A program made the position numbers and the translations under genes. From Spiroplasma sabaudiense Ar-1343 (GTDB lineage: Bacteria; Bacillota_I; Bacilli_A; Mycoplasmatales; Mycoplasmataceae), in NCBI RefSeq assembly GCF_000565215.1, contig NZ_CP006934.1, forward strand, positions 806,001 through 870,000: DNA of 64,000 nucleotides. Reading direction: 5' to 3'. Of this stretch, positions 31,638 to 43,408 are shown one piece after another. Each line of letters opens with the position of its first letter. The first letter of the stretch is position 1. The notes beneath the pieces were generated by a model, which did not search any database, was not told the origin of the DNA, and was given only the letters and a program-made list of their open reading frames with translations.

Positions 31638-32538
31638 CTATTCTTGGGATATAAAATTGGTTTAAAACTGGTGAAAAATTATAAGCAATTACAAAGGCAA
31701 CTACGCCGATTCCAAATAAGAAAATAAAAAGATCTACTACTTGAAACTTAATTTGACGATAACGTGTTCTTTTCGCATGGGGGTCATAACCTCGTGAATC
31801 CATTGCAAATGCCAAGTCTTCTGCTTTTTGAAAAGAAGAAACCAGCAATGGAATAATTAGCGATGTCATCCCCTTTACTTTATCTTTAAAATGACCATTT
31901 TTGATGTCAATTCCTCTTGATGCTTGAGCCTTCATAATTCTTCCGGCCTCATCAATTAGAGTTGGAATCATTCTTAAAGCAATTGAAATAATTGTTGAAA
32001 AAATAAAAACAGGAACACCAATTATACTTAATGGTCATAAAAGGTCTTCGATTGCTAAAGTTAGCTCTAATGGTTGGGTGGTCCCTGTTAAAATTGTTGT
32101 ACATGTTATCATTAAAAAAATTCTCAATGATAACATTATTGAACTATAAATTACGTACTCACTAATATAAATGTTTCAAATCCTTAAAGTGTAACCGTAA
32201 TCTCAAAACAAACCATAACTAAAGCCGCCGCCAAGATTGGTTCAAGGAATTTGAATATTTGCCTCGTTCATTTTCGGTATTGAAATAAAAATATTAAAAA
32301 TAAAAACCACAAGAAACATAAAAATTATGGGACGAAGCAATTTTAATAGCATTGAATACTTTAGTTTTGACATTGTAAAAATTGTCATTATTAGGACAAT
32401 TAGAAAGGAAAATCCAGTAAATCCAACCGGAAAAAACAACGCAATTATCATCGACAAAATCATAAATAATTTTAATCGTGGATCCATGCGGTGAATTACC
32501 GAATTGTAAGCCATATATCTTCCAAAGACCATTCTCAT
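31603..32538 (-). CDS. ecfT: ECF transporter transmembrane component EcfT
   Basis: 311 residues, several TGA-Trp codons. MRMVFGRYMAYNSVIHRMDPRLKL is the conserved EcfT N-terminus; hydrophobic helices follow, and the two coupling-helix Arg-Gly motifs are QASRGID and DSRGYDP. It couples EcfA ATPases to vitamin-binding S components encoded elsewhere. It starts 15 bases after ecfA2. Confidence 0.94.
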
Positions 32539-32553
32539 ATTTAGTGCTCCTAT

Positions 32554-33561
32554 CTATTTCTTAACTGCTGCTTTAAACTCACTTGCAAAATCTTTTATTG
32601 ATCGAATTGGTTTATTTGTTAAATCCAATCCTTTATTTTTTAATTTGTGAACTAATTGATAAATTTTGGGAGGGTCGATTTCGATTAAATCCAAAAGTTC
32701 TTGATCTCCAAAAATTTCAAATGGTGTTCCTATTTTAATAACTTTTCCCTGATGCATTACAACGACTTCATCAGCAATTTTTAATACATGGTCCATATTA
32801 TGCGTTACCAAAATTATTCTCTTACCTTGCTCCTTATTAAGTTTATTAAATAATTTAATAAAATCCTCTTCCCCTTGAGGGTCTAAGCCTCCGGTTGGCT
32901 CATCCAAAACCAATGTTTGACCATTCATGGCGATAATTCCAGCGATTGCTACTCTTCGTTTTTGACCACCAGAAAGATCAAAGGGGCTTCTTTTTAAATA
33001 ATCCGGGGGTAAACTTACTAGCTCCAATAATCTTGGTACATCTTTGATGGCATCAGCTGTTTGAGATTTTCCTACCAAGTTTATTGGTCCAAATGAAATA
33101 TCCATCTCAATTGTTGATTGAAAAAGTTGATATTCTGGAAATTGAAATACCAATCCAATTTCACGGCGTAATTTTTTAACTTCGCGAATTTTTTTAGTAT
33201 TTGCTAAAATTGGATAATCACCAACAATTACTCTTCCGGTTTCACTTATAAGTAACCCGTTTGTTAATTGAATGAGGGTTGATTTTCCACTTCCAGTTGT
33301 TCCAATAATAGCAGTTATAATATCTTTTTTAATTTTAATTTCTGTTCCATCCAAAGCTTTAAATTCAAAAGGAGTTTTTTTCCCATAAGTATATGATACA
33401 TTTTGAAAGTCGATATCTCCATTAAAGTTATAATTATTTGCCTTAGTTTTGTTTAATAATTTAAACTCTTTTTGATATTGCTTTTGAATGATCTTTTCTT
33501 GAGCTTTTTCCTGTTTTCTAGCAATCTTGTCTTCTTTGTTCTTAGTTTTTATTTTTTCCAT
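32554..33561 (-). CDS. ecfA2: ECF transporter ATPase EcfA2
   Basis: 335 residues. An N-terminal Lys/Gln-rich extension of about 45 residues precedes the ABC domain. Walker A is GTTGSGKS, Q-loop FQFPEYQLF (typical EcfA2), signature LSGGQKRR, Walker [13 protein letters not shown]-loop VTHNMD. It energises vitamin uptake with EcfA1 and EcfT. Its start overlaps the end of ecfA1 by 13 bases. Confidence 0.95.
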   Translation of the reverse strand: MEKIKTKNKEDKIARKQEKAQEKIIQKQYQKEFKLLNKTKANNYNFNGDIDFQNVSYTYGKKTPFEFKALDGTEIKIKKDIITAIIGTTGSGKSTLIQLTNGLLISETGRVIVGDYPILANTKKIREVKKLRREIGLVFQFPEYQLFQSTIEMDISFGPINLVGKSQTADAIKDVPRLLELVSLPPDYLKRSPFDLSGGQKRRVAIAGIIAMNGQTLVLDEPTGGLDPQGEEDFIKLFNKLNKEQGKRIILVTHNMDHVLKIADEVVVMHQGKVIKIGTPFEIFGDQELLDLIEIDPPKIYQLVHKLKNKGLDLTNKPIRSIKDFASEFKAAVKK

Positions 33562-34748
33562 ATTTTACCCACCAATTCGTCCAGATTATCAGAGTGCGAC
33601 ACTTTAATTCCAAGCTCTTCTAGAGATTCTTCAACCTGAGCAATAAATGGTATATCAAGATGAATAGAACGCAAGAAATTTCGATCTTCTAGAATTTCTT
33701 CGGGACTCCCAAATTTTACTAGTTTTCCATTATTCATTACCATTACTTTGTCTGCGTTTAAAATCTCATCCATGTCATGAGTGATTGAAAATATTGTTTT
33801 TTCTCTTGTATTTTTAAGTTCAACCATTATTTCTTTAACTTCGCGTTTACCCTTGGGATCTAACATACTGGTTGCTTCATCAAAAATAATGATATCTGGT
33901 GATAAAGCCAAAGCCGATGCAATAGCGACGCGTTGTTTTTGGCCCCCAGATAACATTAAAGGTTCATGGTCCAAGAAATTCTCCATGCGAACTTTTTTTG
34001 CCGCCGTTTCGATTTTTTCTTGCATTAGCTTTGGGTCAATTCGGCGGTTTTCTAAACCAAAGGCAATATCGTCTTTTACAGTAGAGCCAATAAACTGGTT
34101 ATCAGGGTTTTGAAATACAATTCCTAAGAACTTTCTGACAATATTCAGATTGTTTCTAGTCACATGATTGCCAAAAATGCTCATTGACCCGCTGATTGGG
34201 GTCAAAACTCCGATGATTAACTTACTTAAAGTCGACTTCCCGCTTCCGTTATGGCCAATTATTGCAACATATTCTCCCTGGTTAACTTTAACACTAACTT
34301 TATTTACCACAATCGGAGAATTACTTTTATAAGAAAAAGTTAAGTCTTTTAATTCCAGGGCAACATTACTTAGTTTTGAAAGTTCTCCTGAAACTCCGCG
34401 TTCCCTTATTGCTAACTTGGAATTTTTTAATAAGCGTTTTGCTTCAACATAAATTTCAAGAGCTTCTTGATATTTGGGGTCGTTTTTTGAATATTTTTGA
34501 AAATTAACCTTTGCTCTTAAGAAATTATCCTTAAAAATTGGTGTTTTAGCGATTTCATTATATTCTTTTTTGGCAATTCGGTGTTTCTCAATATAAATTA
34601 ATTTTTCTGATTTTTCAGATTCACCATTTGAAATTTTGAACTTCATTTCTACATATTCTTGTCCGGCGTGAGCAAGTCTATCGTTATATTCATTTAGTTT
34701 TAATTTAAAATCATTTAAATCATTATTGTTCAAATAGATATCTTTCAT
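33549..34748 (-). CDS. ecfA1: ECF transporter ATPase EcfA1 with long N-terminal extension
   Basis: 399 residues. The ABC domain starts only around residue 127 ([15 protein letters not shown]); Walker [10 protein letters not shown]-loop FQNPDNQF (typical EcfA1), [26 protein letters not shown]. The first ~125 residues are charged and probably helical ([29 protein letters not shown]), about 120 residues longer than usual. First gene of ecfA1-ecfA2-ecfT-truA. Confidence 0.94.
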   Translation of the reverse strand: MKDIYLNNNDLNDFKLKLNEYNDRLAHAGQEYVEMKFKISNGESEKSEKLIYIEKHRIAKKEYNEIAKTPIFKDNFLRAKVNFQKYSKNDPKYQEALEIYVEAKRLLKNSKLAIRERGVSGELSKLSNVALELKDLTFSYKSNSPIVVNKVSVKVNQGEYVAIIGHNGSGKSTLSKLIIGVLTPISGSMSIFGNHVTRNNLNIVRKFLGIVFQNPDNQFIGSTVKDDIAFGLENRRIDPKLMQEKIETAAKKVRMENFLDHEPLMLSGGQKQRVAIASALALSPDIIIFDEATSMLDPKGKREVKEIMVELKNTREKTIFSITHDMDEILNADKVMVMNNGKLVKFGSPEEILEDRNFLRSIHLDIPFIAQVEESLEELGIKVSHSDNLDELVGKIWKK

Positions 34749-34887
34749 TACATTACCCTTTCAAGTCTGGACAAACTACACATTTATACAAATTATAAAT
34801 CATATAAATTACAATTACTAGATATTATTTTAACCTTTAAAATTAATATAATCAAGTCTATTTTAAAATTATTAATCCTTATAAAGC

Positions 34888-35427
34888 CTATTTATTTTTG
34901 CTAATTACTTTATTAAATTCCTTCTTACGGTTTTTAGCACTCAAAATTGATCTTTTTTCAATTTCGCTTATGATACTATCTCAAACATCAATTGTTTGTG
35001 GTTTTTTTAAAATTATTATCTCAGTTATTGCTAAAATTAAAAGAATCGAACTTGTGAATAACAAAACCGCTTCAACTAATAAATGCAATCTTGTTGCCAT
35101 GTCTTGCCCAACCCATTGACTATAAGATGTTAATGAATAGGAAAGCATTCCAACCATAGGAATTTGAGTACAAAATATAGCTATTAAATAAATTATTGTA
35201 AAATAATAATTTCTTTTTTCTACTTTAAAATCTCAGAGTTTCAATGGAACTATAACTGATAATAGAATAATTGTCAAGATTGAAAACCCATATAGGTAAA
35301 TTAAGAAGTCATTTTTAAAAGTTGTAGCAATAATTCTTGGAAAAAATAAAATTACCATTAATAAGTAAATTAAAAGACAAATTGAAGTTGTTATTTTGAT
35401 TATAAATTTTAGTTTTGCTAGTTTCAT
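34888..35427 (-). CDS. Hypothetical four-helix membrane protein
   Basis: 179 residues, two TGA-Trp codons. I chose ATG 35427 (MKLAKLKFIIKITTSICLL) because AAAGAGG lies five bases upstream; an ATG six codons earlier has no ribosome-binding site. Four predicted membrane helices and a basic C-terminus (EKRSILSAKNRKKEFNK). It lies between the rplQ terminator and ecfA1. Function unknown. Confidence 0.65.
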
Positions 35428-35458
35428 ATTGACCTCTTTTTCCATTTTTTATTATATC

Positions 35459-35483
35459 AAAAAAAATAGTCCAAAAGGACTAT
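35459..35483 (-). terminator. Terminator of the ribosomal super-operon
   Basis: Minus-strand stem ATAGTCC/GGACTAT, loop TTTT, followed by eight Ts, 20 bases after the rplQ stop. A TATAAT at 35452-35457 directly after it may start the four-helix membrane protein gene. Confidence 0.85.
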
Positions 35484-35502
35484 TTTTAACAAGATATAAC
35501 TT

Positions 35503-35862
35503 TTAAACTAACTCAATAATAACCATTGGGGCATTATCACCACGGCGGTTATCAAGTTTTAAAATACGAGTGTATCCACCGTTTCTTGTTTTAAAGCGTT
35601 TTGCTAAATCATTGAAAAGTTTTTGTAATGCAGTTTCTTTTTCGCTTGCATCAATGTCTCTTAGTCAAGCGGCAGCTTGACGGCGAGCATGCAGATCTTG
35701 ACGTTTTCCTAAAGTAACCATTTTATCAAAATGACTTCTTAATTCTTTTGCGCGAGTCTCAGTAATTTCTAGACGTTCTGAAATTATTAATTCTGTTGTC
35801 AAGTTTCTCATTAAAGCAACTCTTCACGCTGTGTTTTTACCACGTTTTTGAATATATGACAT
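35503..35862 (-). CDS. rplQ: Ribosomal protein L17
   Basis: 119 residues with TGA-Trp codons; [20 protein letters not shown] is the L17 N-terminus, and it ends [12 protein letters not shown]. Last gene of the alpha operon, 17 bases after rpoA. Confidence 0.97.
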
Positions 35863-35879
35863 ATAATCCTTTCCTTTCC

Positions 35880-36833
35880 CTAATCTTGTTTAAAGTTTAA
35901 AGTTAATTGTGCAACTTTATCTTTAATTTCCTTAAATGATTTTCTACCTAGATTACGAATTTCTTGAATTTCATCTTCGGTACGAGAAACTAGGTCCCTT
36001 AATGTGTTTATTTGAGCTCTTTTTAAGCAATTCAAACTTCTTTGTGTGAAATCTAAATCTTCAATCATCTTATCTAGTTCTTTTTCGTCGTCATCATCAG
36101 ATTGACCGATTACTTCAAGAGTTGATATTTCGCTATTTAAGTTAACAAATAATTCCAAATGTTCTACCATAACTTTTGAAGCAATTGCAATTGCATCAGA
36201 TGCTGATATTGAACCGTTTGTCTCTACTTCAATCTCCAGTTTTTCTAAGTCAATTGAGCGACCAATTTTAGTTACATCAACTGCATAATTTACATTTACT
36301 ATTGGAGAATAATTGGAATCAATTGTTATTGCATCTGCTACTAATTTTTCTTTCTTATTTTCTTTAAAAGATCTATAGCCACGAGAATTTTTAGCAAATA
36401 AAGTCATATTAATTGAACCATTTTCAGCAATTGTTGCGATATGCAAATCTTTATTCAGAACTTCCACACCAGCTGGGCAAATAATATCTTTTGCTAAAAC
36501 TGGTCCTTCTGTTGAAGAAACAATTTTTAATTCTGCAACTTCTTCGTCCTCAAAAATATTTGTATTGATTGTTAAAACTAAATTTTTAATATTTAATATA
36601 ATTCGACTTACGTTTTCAACTATCCCTTTAATTGATGTAAATTCATGGGAAGCACCCTCGAGTTTAATGGCATAAACACTTGCACCAGGTGTTGCTGACA
36701 GAAGTGTTCTTCTAAGTGAATTACCTAGAGTAATTCCAAAACCTCTTTCAAGTGGTTCAACCATAAATTTTCCGTAAGCTTTTGCTTTTTCTTCTTTTAA
36801 AAGAGTAAATTCTGGTTTTGTAAATTGCTTCAT
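35880..36833 (-). CDS. rpoA: RNA polymerase alpha subunit
   Basis: 317 residues: N-terminal assembly domain (EPLERGFGITLGNSLRRTLL, about 30-50) and a C-terminal domain with the helix-hairpin-helix segment RTEDEIQEIRNLGRKSFKEI. ATG 36833 is preferred to the GTG one codon upstream because AGAGG is six bases before it. Confidence 0.97.
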   Translation of the reverse strand: MKQFTKPEFTLLKEEKAKAYGKFMVEPLERGFGITLGNSLRRTLLSATPGASVYAIKLEGASHEFTSIKGIVENVSRIILNIKNLVLTINTNIFEDEEVAELKIVSSTEGPVLAKDIICPAGVEVLNKDLHIATIAENGSINMTLFAKNSRGYRSFKENKKEKLVADAITIDSNYSPIVNVNYAVDVTKIGRSIDLEKLEIEVETNGSISASDAIAIASKVMVEHLELFVNLNSEISTLEVIGQSDDDDEKELDKMIEDLDFTQRSLNCLKRAQINTLRDLVSRTEDEIQEIRNLGRKSFKEIKDKVAQLTLNFKQD

Positions 36834-36835
36834 CA

Positions 36836-37228
36836 CTAACCTCTTGGACGTTTTGGTGGACGTACTCCGTTATGAGGGATTGGGGTGGTATCTTTGATTG
36901 AAGTTATTGTTAATCCAATTCCTTGTAAACTTCTAACTGCAGCATCACGACCTGGTCCAGGCCCTTTAACTTCAACTTGAATTGAATTAACTCCATTATC
37001 CATTGCACCTTTACCAGCTGCTTCAGCTATCATTTGCGCTGCATAAGGGGTCGACTTTTTACTTCCTTTAAAACCAAGAGCACCTGCACTTGATCAAGAA
37101 AGTACATTTCCATTTTCATCTGAAATGGTAACAATTGTATTGTTAAAAGTAGAGTGGATGTGAGCGATCCCTTTAGCGATATTTTTTTTCACTTTTTTGC
37201 GGGTTGTTTTTGATTGTGGTTTTGCCAT
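36836..37228 (-). CDS. rpsK: Ribosomal protein S11
   Basis: 130 residues, one or more TGA-Trp codons; [15 protein letters not shown] start, [13 protein letters not shown] and the C-terminal [15 protein letters not shown] are diagnostic. Its TAG stop touches the rpoA start region. Confidence 0.98.
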
Positions 37229-37247
37229 AATTACTTTCTCCTTCTAC

Positions 37248-37613
37248 CTATTTTTTCTTGTTAGCAACAGTTTTCTTCGGACCTTTACGGGTGCGGGCGT
37301 TTTGTTTTGTAGATTGGCCACGCACTGGTAAACCCTTACGGTGACGCATTCCTCTGTAACTTCCAATTTCCATTAATCTTTTAATATTTAATGCTGTTTC
37401 TCTACGCAAGTCCCCCTCAGTTTTTATATCTGTTAGTTGACTTGATATTTTTTTAATTTGTTCTTCTGTTAAATCTTTTACACGAACATCTTCGCTAATT
37501 TGTGTTGCTGCTAAGACTTTTTGTGATGTTGATAAACCAATTCCATAAATATAAGTTAGAGCAATTACTACTCTTTTTTCATTTGGAATTTCTACCCCAC
37601 TAATACGAGCCAT
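37248..37613 (-). CDS. rpsM: Ribosomal protein S13
   Basis: 121 residues. [26 protein letters not shown] and [17 protein letters not shown] are S13 signatures; basic tail [13 protein letters not shown]. Confidence 0.98.
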   Translation of the reverse strand: MARISGVEIPNEKRVVIALTYIYGIGLSTSQKVLAATQISEDVRVKDLTEEQIKKISSQLTDIKTEGDLRRETALNIKRLMEIGSYRGMRHRKGLPVRGQSTKQNARTRKGPKKTVANKKK

Positions 37614-37637
37614 GTTTTATTTCCTTTCTTTCTTATA

Positions 37638-37751
37638 TTAACCTTGACGTTGTTTATGTTTTGGTTGTCCACAAATAATCATTACACGGCCTTTACGTCT
37701 AATTACACGACATTTATCGCAAATTCTTTTGACTGATGATCTTACTTTCAT
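37638..37751 (-). CDS. rpmJ: Ribosomal protein L36
   Basis: 37 residues, too short for most ORF finders: [20 protein letters not shown] start, ending PKHKQRQG. The zinc ribbon CxxC...C...H is intact (zinc-binding form). Confidence 0.97.
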   Translation of the reverse strand: MKVRSSVKRICDKCRVIRRKGRVMIICGQPKHKQRQG

Positions 37752-37789
37752 CTTATAACCTCCATAATTTTTGTTTTATTTATTTTAAC

Positions 37790-38011
37790 TTAACCTTTAT
37801 TTCGGTAAGTAATTCTTCCACGTGTCATATCGTATGGTGAAATTGCAACCGTTACCTTATCTCCGGGTAAAATGCGAATGTAATTCATACGGATTTTACC
37901 CGACACGTGGGCATCAATAACGACTTCATTTTCTAATTTCACTTTAAAGGTTGCGTTTGGCAATACCTCTTGCACAATGCCTTCTACTTCTAAAAGATCT
38001 TCTTTTGCCAT
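37790..38011 (-). CDS. infA: Translation initiation factor IF-1
   Basis: 73 residues, one OB-fold: [19 protein letters not shown] and [20 protein letters not shown]. Binds the A site of the 30S subunit. Between map and rpmJ, the usual place. Confidence 0.98.
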   Translation of the reverse strand: MAKEDLLEVEGIVQEVLPNATFKVKLENEVVIDAHVSGKIRMNYIRILPGDKVTVAISPYDMTRGRITYRNKG

Positions 38012-38023
38012 AATTATCTTCTC

Positions 38024-38779
38024 CTAATCTTTAAGTAAAGTAAGGATCTCGCATCCCTCTTCGGTTACCAAGATAGTATGTTCAAAGTGTGCGGCCATAC
38101 TATTGTCTGCAGATGATACTGTTCACCCATCTGATGCAGTTATTGTTTTGCTGGTCGAGATTTGAACCATTGGTTCAATACAAATTGTCATTCCCGCTTG
38201 CAACCTCATTCCGGTATTGGGGATTCCTGTATTTGGAATTAACGGATCTTCGTGCATTGAAGTTCCAATTCCATGACCAGCAAAATCCGTTGGCAATTGA
38301 AAACCATTTTCTTCAATAAATTTTTGAACAGTTGCTGAAATAGTTCCGATGCGCACACCAGCTCTTACCTGTTCAATTGCCAATTGTAGAGACTTTTGCG
38401 TATCTTCTACGAGTTTTTTATGCAGCGGGTTGACATAGTCTCCACAAATTACTGTTATTGCTGCATCTGCATGGTAACCCTCGTAAATGCAACCCGTGTC
38501 AATTGAAACCAAATCTCCATTCCGCAAAACTCTATTTTGCGGAATTCCATGAATTAATTGTTCATTTATAGAAATACAAATATGGGCTGGGTAATCGTAA
38601 TAACCATAAAAATTACTTTGACAATTTCTCTCTGTTATAAACTTAAGAAATTCTTCATCTAATTTTTGGCAGTTTATTCCTGGCTGAATCATTTTTTTTA
38701 AAAACTGCAAAGCCTGTCCTAAAACTTCTCCTGCAATTTTCATTTTTTTTATTTCTTCTTTTGATTTGATTGAAACCAT
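38024..38779 (-). CDS. map: Methionine aminopeptidase
   Basis: 251 residues, one TGA-Trp at 38123. Metal ligands are visible: DTGCIYEGYHAD (Asp, Asp), GHGIG (His), ICIEPM (Glu). It removes initiator Met. Ends in TAG 12 bases before infA; starts two bases after adk. Confidence 0.96.
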
Positions 38780-38781
38780 TA

Positions 38782-39429
38782 TTAACTCAACTCCAATGCG
38801 GTTGTTAAATTTAAAAATAACTCTTCTGCGTTTTTTCCCTCGCAGTTAATTGAGACTAATTTATTTTGATTATTATAGTAGTCCACTAATGGTGCTGTCT
38901 CGACCTCATACGCTTTTAAACGAATAGCAATTTGATCTGGATGATCATCAGGACGGACAACTAGTGGGCCACTATCAAAGTCACATATCATTTCGATTTT
39001 TGGTTTTCGATTTTTTATATGATAGCTTCGTTTACAAAGCGGACAAACTAGTCTTCCTGTTAATCGTTCCATTAAGAGATCTTGGTTTAATTTAAAGAAA
39101 ATAACTTTATCTATTTTTAAATTTTTTTGATCTAGAATTTGGTTTAGAACTTCTGCTTGATTTATTGTTCTTGGGTAACCATCAAAAATTAAGTTATCAA
39201 ATTTATTCTCTAGCAAGTACTGCTCTACCATTTTATTTGTAATCTCATCTGGAACTAAATTACCAGAATTAATTAACTTACTAGCTTCTAAACCTAATGC
39301 GGTTTTCTCTAAAATGTTTTTACGAAACAAATCACCTGTTGATAGTTGTTGAAATCTATAATTTTGAACCAGCATTTCTGCTTGAGTTCCTTTACCGCTT
39401 CCTGGCGGACCCAATAATATTATATTCAT
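38782..39429 (-). CDS. adk: Adenylate kinase
   Basis: 215 residues, long (LID-containing) type. P-loop GPPGSGKGTQ; LID with zinc-finger-like CPLCKRSYH and a later C..D pair; DDHPDQIAIRLKAY. Balances AMP, ADP and ATP. Standard secY-adk-map order. Confidence 0.97.
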   Translation of the reverse strand: MNIILLGPPGSGKGTQAEMLVQNYRFQQLSTGDLFRKNILEKTALGLEASKLINSGNLVPDEITNKMVEQYLLENKFDNLIFDGYPRTINQAEVLNQILDQKNLKIDKVIFFKLNQDLLMERLTGRLVCPLCKRSYHIKNRKPKIEMICDFDSGPLVVRPDDHPDQIAIRLKAYEVETAPLVDYYNNQNKLVSINCEGKNAEELFLNLTTALELS

Positions 39430-39441
39430 TATTTACTCCTA

Positions 39442-40872
39442 TCAAATATGGTTAATTGAACTATCATCATCAGTGCTTGAAAATTTTTCTTTCTTTTTAT
39501 CAATAAATGCTTGCTGGATTATTCTTCCTTTAATCTGTTGAATAGTCTGCAAGGAAACCGAAATTAAAATAATTAATCCAGTTCCACCAATTGCCAAGTT
39601 ACTTGGTAAATTTGTTAGTTTACTTATAATATATGGCAACACTGCAACTAGAGCTAAGAAAAATGAACCAATAATACTTAATCTATTAATAGTCGAAGAC
39701 AAGTATTTTGTAGTGTCTTTCCCTGGTTTTATTCCAGGAATAAACGTTCCTGATTTTTGAAAGTTTTCTGAAATTTTTTCAGGATTTATTTGAACCTGAG
39801 CATATAAAAATGTAAATAAAATTGTTAAAACCGAGTAAATCCCAATTCCCCACCATGTTGAAAATGATAAGAAGTTATTTGTAAAATAAACAAAACCACT
39901 TGATGGATTTGTTACTTCAACAATTTGGGCAATTGTCATTGGGGTTGAAATAATTGCTGATGCAAAAATAACTGGTATTACCCCGGCATTATTCACTTTT
40001 AATGGGAGATAAGGGGTGTGTTCTTCTGAAGCAATAAGTCCCGCTCCGGTTTGTTGAATTGGCACTTTTCTTTCAGCTTCATTCATTAGCACTACAAAGA
40101 AAATAACAAGCAAAAATGCAAGTATATATATCATGTAGTATAGAATTCCTCCAAATAGAATTGTTGCTTCTTCTCCACCATTTACTCAAAATTTAAATGT
40201 ATTGATAAAGTTAGCTGGTAAACTGGCTGTAATTCCTGTGAAAATGATTATCGAAACTCCGTTACCAATTCCTCTTGTAGTGATTTGATCTGCGATCCAA
40301 AGCATTAAAAATGTCCCTGCCAGCATTACTGCTGGAACTAAAATAAAGTAAAATCATGCTGGAGCTGTTCCCAGCTCACTGCTAGATCATTTTGGAGAAA
40401 TTAGCCCTTGTTGAACCAAGGTAAATATTGTGGCGATTCCTTGCATTAATGCAAAAGGAATTGTTAATAATTTTGTTAAACGGTCTAGTTTCTTACGACC
40501 CCTTTCTCCCGACTTATTTCATCGCGAAAGGACCGGAATTACATCAGTTGATAACAACTGCACAATAATCGATGCTGTTATATATGGTGATACACCCAAT
40601 GCTAGAATTGAGAACCTCCCGATGCTACCTCCCCCAAGGGTTGATAGTAGCTGGAAAAATTCTTGATTGTCAATACTTTCCTTGAAGTTACTTGATAAAG
40701 CAACTCCAGGAACCGTTAGTAATGTTCCCATTCTAACTAACACAAGGACAATTAAAGTAAAAACAATTCGTTTTACAAGGTCTTTATTTCTTATAAAGAA
40801 ATTTCCCTTTACGAATTCGCTTTTAGCCATAGTTGTATCTTTTTTGGTTTTCTTAACTTTCTTAAGAGCCAC
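39442..40872 (-). CDS. secY: Protein translocase subunit SecY
   Basis: 476 residues, ten membrane helices, several TGA-Trp codons. GNFFIRNKDLVKRIVFTLI begins helix 1; LGVSPYITASIIVQLL is the SecY signature 1; ERKVPIQQTG lies in the conserved central loop. A Lys-rich N-terminal extension of about 20 residues is present. It abuts rplO without a gap. Confidence 0.97.
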
Positions 40873-41310
40873 CTAAATCACCTCTACTGTTCCTCCGTTA
40901 GCTTTGATTGCTTGTTCGGCTGATTTTGATATTTTATTAACTTTTACATTAACTACTTTTGTTATTTTACCATTACCTAAAACTTTTACCAATGTTTTAT
41001 CATTTTTAATGATTTTTTTATCAATTAAAGTTTGGTGGTCCACTGTTTGTAATCCTAATTTTTCAATTAAATCTAAATTAATTAAAACAAATTCTTTTCT
41101 ATTCATACTAGTGAAACCTATTTTTGGTAATCGTCTGTAAAGTGGTGTTTGACCCCCTTCAAATCCTGGTCGAACACCTCCTCCAGAACGAGAATTTTGA
41201 CCTTTATGACCCCTAGTTGAAGTTTTTCCCTTCCCAGAAGCCATTCCACGTCCAACTCTGGTCGCATCTTGTTTGCTTCCTGGAGTGTATTTTAATTCAT
41301 GTAATTTCAT
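40873..41310 (-). CDS. rplO: Ribosomal protein L15
   Basis: 145 residues. Gly/Arg-rich N-terminus ([20 protein letters not shown]) and [15 protein letters not shown] are diagnostic. rpmD (L30), which often precedes it, is absent: only 19 bases separate it from rpsE. Confidence 0.98.
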   Translation of the reverse strand: MKLHELKYTPGSKQDATRVGRGMASGKGKTSTRGHKGQNSRSGGGVRPGFEGGQTPLYRRLPKIGFTSMNRKEFVLINLDLIEKLGLQTVDHQTLIDKKIIKNDKTLVKVLGNGKITKVVNVKVNKISKSAEQAIKANGGTVEVI

Positions 41311-41329
41311 AAATTCTGACTTCCTTTCA

Positions 41330-42046
41330 TTAAACGACTACTTGAGAGTCGACATTTTGACTTACTTCAACTGGACTTGTGTGTCTTTGATCTGGTTTTG
41401 AATTAGAACGCAATCTTGCAATAGATTCTGGAGTTTGCATTGATTTTAAACCTTCAATTGTTGCTCTAATCATATTTATTGGTGTGTTTGATCCAAGTGA
41501 TTTTGCATACACATCATGCACTCCGGCAAGTTCAATAACCGCCCTAGCTGGACCTCCGGCAATTACTCCGGTACCTTTTTTAGCTGGTTTGATTAATACT
41601 TTACCTGCACCATAATTACCGATTGTCTCATGAGGAACTGTTGTTCCCGATAACGAAACTCTAATTAATGATTTTTTAGCTTCTTTAACTGCTTTTTTTA
41701 TTGCATCTGGAACTTCGTTTGCCTTACCAGTTCCTAATCCAACACGACCTTTTCTGTCTCCAATAACAACTACTGCTGCAAAACGGAAACGACGTCCCCC
41801 TTTTGTAACTTTAGTAACACGATTAATCTTAACAACTTTTTCTTCATAAGGGTCTTTTTCTTTTTCAAAACGACGATTATTTTTATCAAATGGTTTACGA
41901 CCATCTTTATTAAAAGGTTTTTTTTCACCATTGTTACTAAATTTACTTCCTGGACGGTTATTTGGTCTTGGAGCAAATGTTTTTTCAGCAGGTTTTGTAG
42001 ACTCTGCTGAATTAACTTCAACTATTTTATTGTCTTCTGTACTCAT
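41330..42046 (-). CDS. rpsE: Ribosomal protein S5 with disordered N-terminal extension
   Basis: 238 residues. ATG at 42046 (MSTEDNK) is preferred because GGGGGA is seven bases upstream; earlier in-frame ATGs lie inside or too near that site. The S5 core starts near residue 75 ([19 protein letters not shown]). Before it is a low-complexity segment rich in Asn, Lys, Arg and Pro ([18 protein letters not shown]). Such extensions occur in other Mollicutes. Confidence 0.96.
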   Translation of the reverse strand: MSTEDNKIVEVNSAESTKPAEKTFAPRPNNRPGSKFSNNGEKKPFNKDGRKPFDKNNRRFEKEKDPYEEKVVKINRVTKVTKGGRRFRFAAVVVIGDRKGRVGLGTGKANEVPDAIKKAVKEAKKSLIRVSLSGTTVPHETIGNYGAGKVLIKPAKKGTGVIAGGPARAVIELAGVHDVYAKSLGSNTPINMIRATIEGLKSMQTPESIARLRSNSKPDQRHTSPVEVSQNVDSQVVV

Positions 42047-42064
42047 TTTCATTTCCCCCATCAA

Positions 42065-42415
42065 TTAGAATTTCATGCCATTTTCTTTTGCAGAATCGGC
42101 AAATGCTTTCACTTTTCCATGGAATAAATAACCTCCACGGTCAAACACAACTTCTGTTATTTTTTTAGATTTTGCTTTTTCTGCTAAATCTTTTCCGACC
42201 GCCTTAGCGGCCTCAATGTTATTTTTATTTTTTAAATCCATTTTTAGTGATGACGATGATACCAAGGTTACTCCTGCTACATCATCAATTATTTGAGCAT
42301 AAAAGTTAGTATTTGATTTGAATACATTAAGTCTTGGTTTAGTTTGAGTTCCTGAAACTTTTTTACGAACTCTAAAGTGTCGTCTTTTTCTTGCTTCTGC
42401 TTTTGTAAATTTCAT
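42065..42415 (-). CDS. rplR: Ribosomal protein L18
   Basis: 116 residues. [10 protein letters not shown]-like [20 protein letters not shown] and [19 protein letters not shown] are L18 signatures; binds 5S rRNA. Confidence 0.98.
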   Translation of the reverse strand: MKFTKAEARKRRHFRVRKKVSGTQTKPRLNVFKSNTNFYAQIIDDVAGVTLVSSSSLKMDLKNKNNIEAAKAVGKDLAEKAKSKKITEVVFDRGGYLFHGKVKAFADSAKENGMKF

Positions 42416-42432
42416 TTTCTTTCACCTTACAG

Positions 42433-42975
42433 CTATTTACCAGCTGCTTTACCTTCTTTTCTAATAATGTATTCATCTTTATATTTAATTCCTTTACCTT
42501 TATAAGGTTCTGGTCTTCGATATGCTCTAATATTTGCAGCTACTTCACCAACTAGTTGTTTATCAATTCCTGAAATTTTAATTTCTGTTGGTTTTGGAAT
42601 TTCAACTGTTATTCCCTCGGGAACAATATATTCAACTGGATGAGAATATCCTAAAGAAAGATTAATTTTATTACCTGCCAAAGCAGCACGATAACCAACC
42701 CCAACAATTTGAAGTTCTTTTACAAAACCTTGGCTAACACCTTCAAGCATACCTTGTATCAATGAGTTTGTAGTTCCATGTAACTGTTTTGTATGCTTAA
42801 TTTCATTGGCTCTAATTGTACTTACTGTGTTATTCTCAACTTTAATTTCTATTACAGGAGCAAAGGTTGCTTGCAATTCACCTTTTGATCCTTTTATTGA
42901 TACTTTATTACCTGCTTCAACTTTAACTTCAACTCCATTAGGAATTGTTAAAACTCTGTTTCCTATACGTGACAT
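42433..42975 (-). CDS. rplF: Ribosomal protein L6
   Basis: 180 residues, two L6 repeats; [20 protein letters not shown] start and [21 protein letters not shown] (typical C-terminal motif). Confidence 0.98.
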   Translation of the reverse strand: MSRIGNRVLTIPNGVEVKVEAGNKVSIKGSKGELQATFAPVIEIKVENNTVSTIRANEIKHTKQLHGTTNSLIQGMLEGVSQGFVKELQIVGVGYRAALAGNKINLSLGYSHPVEYIVPEGITVEIPKPTEIKISGIDKQLVGEVAANIRAYRRPEPYKGKGIKYKDEYIIRKEGKAAGK

Positions 42976-42994
42976 ATTTTATCAATCCCTTCTA

Positions 42995-43381
42995 TCATAC
43001 AAATGCAAGGACTTCGCCACCAACTTTTTGTTGGCGAGCCTCTTTATCTGTCATGATTCCTTTTGAAGTTGAAATAATTGCAATACCTAATCCGTTTAAT
43101 ACTTGTGGGATTTCTAAAGCTTGTGCATATACTCTTAATCCTGGTTTTGAAATTCTTTTAAGTCCTTGTATAACTCTTGATTTACCTTTGTATTTTAAAT
43201 TTATAGTGATATTTTTTTTGAAATCTTCTTCAATTGTAAAGCCTTCAATAAATCCCTCACGTTTTAAAATGTCAGCTATTTGTAATTTCATTTTGCTTCC
43301 CGGAATTAAAACATCTTTATGATATCTTTGGTTAGCATTACGAATTCTTGTTAGCATATCTGCTATAACGTCTGTTGTCAT
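42995..43381 (-). CDS. rpsH: Ribosomal protein S8
   Basis: 128 residues. [19 protein letters not shown] start; [19 protein letters not shown] is the S8 signature. Confidence 0.98.
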   Translation of the reverse strand: MTTDVIADMLTRIRNANQRYHKDVLIPGSKMKLQIADILKREGFIEGFTIEEDFKKNITINLKYKGKSRVIQGLKRISKPGLRVYAQALEIPQVLNGLGIAIISTSKGIMTDKEARQQKVGGEVLAFV

Positions 43382-43408
43382 TCTCTTTTTTTCCTTTCAA
43401 ATACTTTT

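Noticed and set aside
41311-41329. Missing rpmD (L30) between rpsE and rplO
   Set aside because: No room for a gene; absence of L30 is common in Mollicutes, so I do not treat it as unusual.
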